Virus record (IMG/VR): IMGVR_UViG_3300028045_000116
Span: 1 to 22,171 of that record
Length of the DNA stretch: 22,171 nucleotides
Reading direction: 5' to 3' (one strand)
DNA from: a virus
Part shown: in pieces, positions 1 through 8,000 of the stretch
Layout: the number at the start of each line of letters is the position of its first letter
Numbering within the stretch: position 1 is the stretch's first letter
Position numbers and translations under genes: made by a program
Notes under the pieces: model-generated
Databases searched by the model: none
Told to the model about the DNA's origin: nothing
The model's input: the letters and a program-made list of their open reading frames with translations, nothing else

Positions 1-1
1 G

Positions 2-85
2 AAACCAAGGGTAGGTGCAGCTAACGACAAAGAGTATATGCTATACTTTGAAGAACAAGATGGCTTGTTCTATATATACAAGTAG
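2..85 (+). CDS. C-terminal fragment of an unidentified upstream gene
   Basis: An open frame enters from the left edge and ends at the TAG at 83-85, giving 27 residues that finish in DGLFYIYK. The residue mix (alternating acidic and aromatic residues) and the 23-nt gap to the next start fit the end of a real gene in the same plus-strand cluster. Nothing in 27 residues identifies a family. The alternative is chance openness, which is quite possible over so short a stretch. Confidence 0.45.
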   Translation, partial: KPRVGAANDKEYMLYFEEQDGLFYIYK

Positions 86-91
86 ATTTAT

Positions 92-99
92 TATCTTTG
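92..99 (+). promoter_or_regulatory. Candidate Bacteroidota-type -7 promoter box (TAnnTTTG)
   Basis: TATCTTTG lies 9 nt before the ATG at 109 and matches the TAnnTTTG -7 consensus used by the main sigma factor of Bacteroidota. A possible -33 TTG is at 65-67, but the 24-nt spacing is a little long. Transcription starting a few bases downstream would give an almost leaderless mRNA. The same 10-mer TTATCTTTGT recurs before the start at 14140 on the other strand. The assignment rests on a short motif in AT-rich DNA. Confidence 0.35.
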
Positions 100-108
100 T
101 GTTAGACA

Positions 109-348
109 ATGACAGAGCAACAGATACAGGCAAAAAGAATTAAACAATTAGAATCTGAGGGTTACTATGTCTTAAAATTAGTGAAGACTAATAAGAATGG
201 AATACCTGACATCCTCGCAATACCACCTAATTCAAATGTAATCTTTAGTGAGGTCAAGACACCTAAAGGTAAGGTATCAGAACTGCAAAAATATAGGTTA
301 AAAGAATTAGAAAAATATGGATTTACTACTGAAGTATTTAGAGGGTAG
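109..348 (+). CDS. VRR-NUC domain nuclease (small PD-(D/E)XK type)
   Basis: This 79-residue protein is close to a minimal VRR-NUC domain. The PD-(D/E)XK active-site layout is visible: GIPD at residues 31-34 supplies the first acidic residue (D34), and E48-V-K50 supplies the ExK half. It is followed by the family-typical G-K-V-S-E-L-Q stretch (54-60) and a conserved-looking Q60. VRR-NUC proteins in phages are thought to cut branched or junction DNA during replication, recombination or packaging; the substrate here is unknown. The start follows a TAnnTTTG box and has no Shine-Dalgarno sequence. The 3' end overlaps the next gene by 32 nt, as is common in this cluster. All three catalytic positions are present, so the enzyme is probably active. 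Confidence 0.85.
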   Translation: MTEQQIQAKRIKQLESEGYYVLKLVKTNKNGIPDILAIPPNSNVIFSEVKTPKGKVSELQKYRLKELEKYGFTTEVFRG

Positions 349-724
349 CAGTTTTTATGAGATTGAGGATTGGTTTTACAATCAACTTGGATTATACTCT
401 CTTGAAGACTCATCCCATATAATAGCACAGACACTTGCCGTAGTAGATTTTTTACCAAACCAAAATGGTTGGACCCAAGAAGTAGCAGGAGTAATTAAAA
501 ATGAAGAGCCTATCTTTTTTGTTGTAGAATATCTAAAGCAAGAAGGAGATATGCCAATACTTATAGACTTAAATGAAATAGAACTTGAAGAATACTTAGA
601 CTTCATAGACCATAAACAATCAATCAAATCATATATAGATGAACACACAAGAAACAATGAACCCGGAATACGAAACGATATTCTTGAAAGAGGAACAATT
701 CAATCACTTAAGGGTGGTGGTTAA
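317..724 (+). CDS. Acidic protein of unknown function
   Basis: A 135-residue protein I do not recognise. It is strongly acidic in its second half (for example LIDLNEIELEEYLDFID) and has a Trp/Tyr-rich N-terminal third. There is no membrane segment or signal peptide. The ATG at 317 is the only ATG available near the front and makes a 32-nt overlap with the nuclease gene. The 3' end overlaps the DnaA-like gene by 68-86 nt, which is long, so the last 20 or so residues (ending SLKGGG) may be little constrained. Its acidic character beside DNA-binding genes could suggest a DNA mimic or inhibitor, but that is speculation. Confidence 0.6.
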   Translation: MDLLLKYLEGSSFYEIEDWFYNQLGLYSLEDSSHIIAQTLAVVDFLPNQNGWTQEVAGVIKNEEPIFFVVEYLKQEGDMPILIDLNEIELEEYLDFIDHKQSIKSYIDEHTRNNEPGIRNDILERGTIQSLKGGG

Positions 725-1208
725 AACAATATTAGGAGTAGACGTAAGGAAAGAAAGAAAACGCTATCACAATATTGTAAATGCTAAAATAATTTACTCT
801 CAAATCTTACACGAAGCAGGGTATGGTTGTAGTATCATAGCTAAGTCTATGATTATGAATCACGCTACAGTACTTCATTACTTTAGAAAATTCCCGTGGT
901 ATGTAAAAACAGACGTTCAGCTTCGTAATAATTACGAGAAGTGCAAGTCAGAGTTTAATAGAGTTTATGACCCTATTTATTATTTGACAGAAAATGAACT
1001 AAAAAAAGAATTAATTTCTTTGAGAATTGAAAAAGAAAAGCTATCTTCGGAATTAGAAAAGTTAAACGCTATTGTGACTGAGGCTGAGGTAAAATCAGAA
1101 AGGCTAAAACCTCTATTCGATATGGTCGAACAAAGAACAAGGGTCGGCACAGAGGAAAATATAATTCACAGGCTAAATCAATTCTTCAATGGTGTATACA
1201 ATAGATGA
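639..1208 (+). CDS. DnaA domain IV-like DNA-binding protein with C-terminal coiled coil
   Basis: This 189-residue protein carries a region (about residues 26-105) that lines up with the DNA-binding domain IV of the replication initiator DnaA. Signs are the basic R-K-E-R-K-R run (37-42) where DnaA has its S-K-x-R-K-R element, a helix in the position of the RQ-A-M-x-L helix (48-57), and N-H-A-T-V-L-H (74-80) followed by F-R-K, matching the DnaA signature D-H-T-T-V-L-H-A-x-R-K. The first signature Thr is replaced by Ala. There is no AAA+ ATPase domain. Residues 117-149 form a heptad coiled coil (leucines at 121, 128, 135, 142), so it probably oligomerises. Two starts are possible, ATG at 639 or at 657; both overlap the previous gene. 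It may be a phage origin-binding or initiation-modulating factor, or a transcription regulator using the same fold. Confidence 0.72.
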   Translation: MNTQETMNPEYETIFLKEEQFNHLRVVVKTILGVDVRKERKRYHNIVNAKIIYSQILHEAGYGCSIIAKSMIMNHATVLHYFRKFPWYVKTDVQLRNNYEKCKSEFNRVYDPIYYLTENELKKELISLRIEKEKLSSELEKLNAIVTEAEVKSERLKPLFDMVEQRTRVGTEENIIHRLNQFFNGVYNR

Positions 1209-1443
1209 AATAGAAAAAATAATATCATACAAAACTTGGTCTGTTAAAAAGAAAACAGATAAGTTGCTTCAAATGGATTGCAGTATGTATTGCAATCTCG
1301 GCACAGACTCAACGAGATTAGAAAAGCGTGAGGTTCGAGCCATATCAAGAAAAATATACACGGCTATTAAGACCATCAACATTAATATGGGAACATTGTT
1401 TTTACAGTCAATGGACTCAAATAAAACAAAACATCCACTATAG
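1189..1443 (+). CDS. Small basic helical protein of unknown function
   Basis: An 84-residue protein starting inside the last codons of the DnaA-like gene (20-nt overlap), in the ordinary manner of translationally linked phage genes. The first 62 residues are rich in Lys/Arg/Glu and predicted helical. The C-terminal 20 or so residues look unstructured and may be variable. No motif identifies a function. The next gene starts 1 nt after its stop codon, which supports a shared transcript. Confidence 0.6.
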   Translation: MVYTIDEIEKIISYKTWSVKKKTDKLLQMDCSMYCNLGTDSTRLEKREVRAISRKIYTAIKTININMGTLFLQSMDSNKTKHPL

Positions 1444-1444
1444 A

Positions 1445-1639
1445 ATGCAAGAAGACATCTCAGCGTATGACAAGGAACGTATTGCTCACATCAATTTTTT
1501 GATGGATGTCATCAACGACTCCGCTTCTGAGATATATGAATCGTTAGTTGATAGGGATTTTGAAAACCTAAAGCCACAATTAAAAAAACTTCAAGCCTTC
1601 TTGAAAGAAATATCTTTATCCATAGAAGATGATATATAA
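1445..1639 (+). CDS. Small acidic helical protein of unknown function
   Basis: The likely product is 64 residues, starting at the ATG at 1445, one base after the stop codon of the preceding gene. The same frame is open further upstream to an ATG at 1328, but that longer form would overlap the 84-residue gene almost completely and adds Trp/Cys/Gln-rich sequence of non-coding look. The 64-residue form is amphipathic and helical, with an acidic C-terminus (SIEDDI). The end overlaps the next gene by 11 nt. Function unknown. Confidence 0.55.
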   Translation: MQEDISAYDKERIAHINFLMDVINDSASEIYESLVDRDFENLKPQLKKLQAFLKEISLSIEDDI

Positions 1640-2039
1640 CCCTAAGCTTATTAGGGAGGAGGCGGATTTATTTAATTTTATAAAGAATCATTTCATACCC
1701 GACTTGATTCCAACGGAACTTCGTAAAAGATACGATTGCTTTTCTGAATTGTACCAAATGGATATTGAGTTAAAGTGCAGACGAAAACATTACCCCACAT
1801 TACTTATAGAAAAACCAAAGTACAATGCGTTAATGAATAGGTGTAAGGCATATTGCACAACACCTGTTTATATAAACTCTACACCCAAAGGTATTTGGGC
1901 ATTTTACATTCAAGACCACGATATAGTGTGGGAGAAAAAATATCTCCCAATCAATACTGACTTTGGCAACAATTCAAAAATTATAAAAGAAGTTGGATAC
2001 CTTGATATAAAAAATGGTATTGATTTACTTTCCATTTAA
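1629..2039 (+). CDS. Putative PD-(D/E)XK-fold nuclease
   Basis: A 136-residue protein with a compact nuclease-like core: R-Y-D at 34-36, then D45-I-E47-L-K49 (the D/ExK element) followed by a basic C-R-R-K stretch (50-53) and the region PTLLIEKPKYNAL (56-68), which resembles the strand-helix after the catalytic Lys in this superfamily. A later strand pair (PVYINSTPKGIWAFYI) would continue the sheet. In phages such proteins often act as Holliday-junction or recombination nucleases, and the position at the end of a DNA-metabolism cluster fits. The D/ExK pattern alone is not decisive, so the enzyme class is tentative. Its stop codon overlaps the stop of the convergent giant gene. Confidence 0.6.
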   Translation: MIYNPKLIREEADLFNFIKNHFIPDLIPTELRKRYDCFSELYQMDIELKCRRKHYPTLLIEKPKYNALMNRCKAYCTTPVYINSTPKGIWAFYIQDHDIVWEKKYLPINTDFGNNSKIIKEVGYLDIKNGIDLLSI

Positions 2040-5000
2040 TTTTTCAAGGCATCATTAATTTCGTCTCTAATTTCTTTTTTAATTGCTTTTACTTCTCGTT
2101 CAGTCTCATATCCCGGTCTTGATTTACCATACAATTCTTCATACAAATCAGGGTCAATAGCTTTTAATACTCTTTTATCTGAAGCTTTAGTTGATTTTTC
2201 CTTACCCTTAGTGCTTTTCTTTTTCGTTCCATATCCCGGTCTGTAAGATGGTGTAACACCTATCGCATCATAAATGTTATCGTCATCAGTATCACCTCCA
2301 AGAAGTTTAATTAAACCAATTGGTGCATCAAGTTGCATACCTGAATATATTTCTAACAATACCCTTGCAGCTTTCAGCATACCATCTGAACTTTGAAACT
2401 CATCCACATCCTTAAATACTTTTCTTACTACAGATGTAAGAGGATTGACAACATCAGAAACAGGTTTTCTGTCTCCTTGCATTTTAGCTACAAAAGATTC
2501 AATACCTGCTCCAATTAACGGTATAGCATATACAAGATTCAAACCTAACGCTGCATCTTTCAAAGCCTTGTATGCTCTTTCTTTTTCTCCATCCTTACCA
2601 AAAAGTAATGCAGGAGCATATGACACTGCGGTAAACGCAACGTTGGCTAACGAATAATTCAATGCCAACTTACGAACCTCTTTTCTGCTTATGTTCTTCC
2701 AACCTTTAGGACCCTTCATAATGTCTGAAGTAATACTCATTGAGGACTGCATAACATTATTCATCATCAAGAATAAAGAACTACCAAACATAGTAAAACT
2801 TCTGTTTAGTGCATCTGTGTTCTGTTGTAGACCCACTTTTTCTGTCGACCTTCTTGACTGTTGTGTAGAGTTGTAGTCGTTGAAGTCTCTTAGTGCTTGG
2901 TTTTTATCTACACCATTTCTTATTTGTCTATTATACAAAGCTTTGTACCCAATTACCCCGAGTATATCTCCGGCTACTGTAGTAAATCCTTTTGTTTTTT
3001 CAAACCCTCTTTTAAATTTACCTTTTCTCCCTTGGTCTGCTCTTGCCTTTTTAAATGTTCTACCACCTGACTCAAGACCAAGTACGTCTCCTTCTAAACC
3101 TTTCTTGATACGAGCATCGAAGGTTGCTGAAAGTTCTCTTGATTCTCTTAAATTAGTTCTAAGCATAATCAAAACCTCAGCATAGTCCTTTAAAAAACCA
3201 AGCGTGTCTAATCCCGGTATATATCTTCCTGAAGGAAGTGCATCATATTTTTGCCAAGCAAATATAAATGAAGACATTTGTTTAGGAACCTGCACAAGCT
3301 TAAGTGCTAAAGCGAAACCTGTAAATAAACTTTGAAGTTTTGTAACGGCATCATTGCTTTGTACTTGTGGTCCCGAATCGGGATTTATAGCGTAGCTTAA
3401 CATCCTATCGAACAAAGGTTTAATCCCCGACTCTTTTAATAAGTTTTGGATACCTTGGTCTTGAAGAACTGAATTCATTTCCTTTACTCCCACCGCATAA
3501 GCTTTGTACTTTTCCATTGACTGAACGTGGTCTTCCATAGTTTCTGTAAAAGAAAAGTATGGGTCCACATCTCCCGACATATCTGTACGCTCTTTAAGTG
3601 CAGGAGAAAACTCAGCAGAAAATATCTTTTGAAATTCTCCTTCAGCAATCATTGCACTTGTAATCTGACCTTTTGAAATAGTTCTTGTAGGGAAATAATT
3701 CTCTACATAACCGAGGTTCACATCATTTACTTGAGAGAATACTTGATTTGTTTCTTCAAAATATTTGTTACTTAAAAAGTCAACTGACTGTTCAACTAAA
3801 AGTTGGTTGTCTTGCCCTATGAAGTTTTTAATTTGCTCCATATCAAACCCCATCTTCTCAAGCTTTTCACCCTGAACTTCGTTTAAAGACAAAGCATACA
3901 ATCTCATCGCTTGGTCTTTATTAAATACATCAGTAATTACTTTACCGGTTTTTGTTGTCTCTTTAAAGGTGAGTTCAATAACATCAGTTCCTAAATTATA
4001 TTTCCATTTAGTCCAATCTGTTTTGTTGGTAGCTTGTGCAATAGCATCCATAGACCCCATAGTTCTTCTAACACCCTGAAGATTTCTTTCATCAAAATCA
4101 TTTAGTACATTATAGAATTTTTCGGTAAACAAACCTTCTTTATTACCATCAAGCATTCGTGTGAACGTACCAAGATGTACAACATAGTTCTGCATAAACC
4201 TTGACACGCTATTGGATGTCAACTTTTTCTGACCATCTTCTTTAAAGGTATCCAAGAAAGCTCGTGCTGCTGACCATAAACCACCTTTCTCAAAAGCTTT
4301 TCTAATCGTTTGTCTTTTAGATTTTAGAGCAAGTTCACCAAGAGGATTTCCATTCTCATCGTATAACTGACTGTAATCCTGATTCATTTGCTCATTGAAC
4401 TCCTTTTGAATCTCTTCAACATTCTTTTTTCTTTGCTCTCTTCTGTTATTAAGATTAGCAATTGACTCGCTTCTTGTTTGTTTTACATCAATAAATAAAT
4501 CCTGAACATCTTCAAGTTCCATTGTCATTACGTTTGCAAACGTATCAAATGCAAGTTGTCTATCAACAAGAACTTGTTCTTTGGTAGTAAGCTTTTTGCC
4601 TTCTTCAATTTTTGTAGCAATATCCGACATCACTTGAGGGTCGAGAGTATCTTGAAGTTCTTTAAGCTTTACGAAGTCTTGTTTTTTAACCGCTTCTAAA
4701 ACTGCTTTTACTTGTGCAAAATAACTTTGTCCTGCTGCATCTAAACCTGCTGACCTTCTTTTTCCTGAATCCGTTTTTATAGTTTTAGCTTTCTTCTTAA
4801 CTAAAGCTATAATCTTATCAATCGTTCTGTTCTTTTCGTTGTTCCTTTCAATCTGAACATCCTTCAATACCTCAGAAACTTTTCCTACAAAGTTTTCCGG
4901 TGTAGTTGTGTTAATGGTTTTTAGTAATCTATTTATAACTGCATTACTGAAGTTTTTAGATTTAGGCAAAAGCTTACGAATAACCATACGCATTCTTCTT

Positions 5001-8000
5001 TGTGCATCTGTGATGTTGTCTTTACTAATCTTTCTTTGCTTAAGATTGTTTCTTATCTGACCTATCTCTCTCGAAACGTTTGCATTACTTCTAATACCAA
5101 GTACTCTGTCAAATGCCACCAACAGTTCATTTTGAATCTGTTCAGTTTGAACCTTAAAGATTGGACTCTGTTTCATTTCTTCAAAAGCCTTTTGTCTTAT
5201 CTCTGAAAAGCTTTTAATTCTACCTGTCGAGTCAAATGCAAATTTATTTACAATGGTTCTTACGTCATTGAATAATTTAAACCCAACCTTCGCACCTTGT
5301 GCAACGTCTCCAAAAACTCTTGGCATTTCTAAGTCTAAACCAAGTTCTACTTTCATTGCTGCTTTAATATCAGTAGCAGAGAACCCTCTGTTCTTAAGCA
5401 CCACTCTTATAGACTCATCGTTTATTCCGTCATTCCTTCCCTTTCGAACGATACTGTCTATAGACATCCCTGAACTAAACATAGCTTCGGGATTCTTTAA
5501 TGCCTTGACTTGATTCTCCGTCATCTTAAGTGGCTTACCTGCAAATATATCCGCAAGTGCAGTCCCTAAGAACGCATCGAGAGTTAAATTTTGAATCTCT
5601 TCTGCAGATAAATCTTTAGACATTTTGAACTGAGCCTTGATATAGTTCCACATACCAATCAACCATTCTTGAAACTCAGATTTAATAGACCCATTTACAA
5701 TAGTCTCACCCTTGTTACCAATAAGAATAGCCATAGTTTCTCTTGTGGCTTTATCTACATCACCGTCAAACTTTTCTAATTGTCTTTTAAACTCTTCGGT
5801 TTCTTGAACAACCTCAGCACCTCTGTTGTAAATTTCTTTACCTTTCTTGCTCGTCTGTAAGTAATCCGTCCAAACGTGACCCATCTCGTGTATAGATGTG
5901 TTGTATAAAGAAGACTTAGTATCGTGTACCTCAGGGTTAATATAAACGTCCCCGTCTACTGTTACCCCATATATAATCTCATCGCCCTTTAGATACGCTC
6001 TAACGTTGTCCTGAGACATTACATTGTTGAATGTATCTACGTCTGAATTAATAACTACAGACGGGAACGCTAAGTTCATAAAAGCATTAAGCTTAGTAGA
6101 CTCATCAGGATTAATAGCTGCCACAATACCAATGTAGTCCTTGTCGGGGACACCAATGCCGACTCCTGTGGTTTGCGTTCGTTTTGTTTTAGCATCAAAC
6201 TTGTTACCTTTTTCTTCTGAGGCAACCATTTTAGCAATTATCTTTTCGAATGCCTTAGGGTATACAGTCTCCATAGATTGTGGATTCTCAAGTATACCTA
6301 TTGACCTACCTCTAACCCCATACTTATAGTTTGGGTGTGTTGTTTCAATTACCCCGGGATTAAGAACATCAACTCCTACTAAAGCAACAACGTTACCAAT
6401 AGGTACATTCTTTAGTTGTGGGTCTGTAAGTAGATTAGTTATTTGTGCTAAGTTCAACTTAATCGCATCACTCTCTACACCTTTAAGAAGTTCTTTTACC
6501 GTAACCTTTGTGCTTTTAGTAACCCCTCCAACCTTTGTTTCTTTAGCCTTGGCTTCCTGAATTTTACTTGAAGTTAAATAACCAACCAACTTTGCTCTTG
6601 CAGGAAGAGACATAGTCTCTACAAATGCAGGTGTAAGTGCTTGGTCTATAGTCGTAACCTTACCGTCTCTAAGTCTTTGCAGTAAGTCTGTAATGTTTTT
6701 TATATCTTTTTTGTTAGTAGCGTTTTTCTTTGGTATGGCATTTAACCTTACCAAGTCTGCTTTCATTTGTCTTTTTAAAACAGGTACGGCTAACTTTCTA
6801 TTCTTAATAGGAAGAGATGATACGTTATCTGCTAAGACTCTAACAACTGCTTCGTTAGACTTCATAGCTTCCTGCCCCATCTTAACAATGTTCATAGGAA
6901 CTAAACCATTGTACTCAGGATTATCTGCCCAAAACTTTCTAAATATAGCTTCGTTGTTTTGAAAGATTAACTCTGCTCTATTAATAATTGTTTTAGCCTC
7001 TTTCTCCTCTACGTTTGCCCAAGCTGCCTGTTCGTTTCCTACTGTTCCGTTAAAACCAATTGCACCTTTAAGTTCACTTATAACATTACCTGTTGCCGGA
7101 TTAGTTACAGTACCTGTAGTTAGTTGGTCTGTAATGCTAAACATTGTAGGTACACCTTTAATAATTTTAAGGTTAGTTATTTTTAATGGTCTATCAGTAC
7201 GAGAGTTTAATTCTTCAACATCAATTTTATCTGATGTCATTTCCTCCGGTGTAATCTTAACGTCAACGTTAGGACTTTCCTGTGCATTAATAGAATTTGT
7301 TACCGCATCTTCAGCTTCTTGTTTCTCTGTTTCATTGGTGGTTTCTTCTATCTCTGTTCTGAAATCAACCTTAGGCTTCTTACCTGACTCTTCTTGTTTA
7401 AGTGACTCCTCAAAATCTACAGACTCCTGAACGGTTACAGACGTATTATCTTTTGACTCTACATTATTAGACCTTTCTATTTGTCTTGGTGCTCGTCCTT
7501 CTATTTGAGGTTGTGTCTTTGAAGACACTTCTTCTGTAGTTGTTGTAACAACACCCGTTTCTTCTGTAGCCGTTGGAACAATGCTCGTTTCTTCTGTAGT
7601 CGTTGTGGTTTCTTCTTGAGTACCTTGAGTACCTTGAGTACCTTGAGTACCTTGAGTACCTTGAGTTCCACTGTTCTCAGTACCTCGCTTCTTGTTTATG
7701 TTAGCTTCGGCTAATTTATTGGCAACAAATTGAGCAACCTCGTCATCGTTATCTATTGTAGCACTCATACGAGTCAACTCGTAGGGAGACATATTATTAA
7801 TAAACTCAATAAACTCATTTTTCGTTACTTGTTTTACCCTGCCAAATCGGCTTGTCTTTATTTTATAAGATGCCAATCCTTCTCTAACATCACTAATGTT
7901 TGACTGTTCCCCAACAGAGAACACCCCTTTACCTGCAAGAATTGTTTGCTCATTTAAAGGTTTAAGTTCTCTTGTTGTAATTATGTCAGCTAACTCTTTG

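Noticed and set aside
165-458. Antisense open frame of 97 codons across the VRR-NUC gene
   Set aside because: It is the shadow of a well-supported nuclease gene, with Cys/Ser/Leu-rich sequence and no recognisable domain.
1328-1444. Upstream ATG (1328) as the start of the 64-residue protein
   Set aside because: It would overlap the 84-residue gene almost completely; the ATG at 1445, one base after that gene's stop, fits the cluster's spacing.
2012-2037. AAATGG/CCATTT stem with downstream T run as a bidirectional terminator
   Set aside because: The stem has only six pairs, mostly A-T, with a 14-nt loop; it is too weak to call.
7615-7669. Short regular repeats as a possible CRISPR array
   Set aside because: The units are 9 nt with no spacers and lie in frame inside a long gene, so they are a coding microrepeat.
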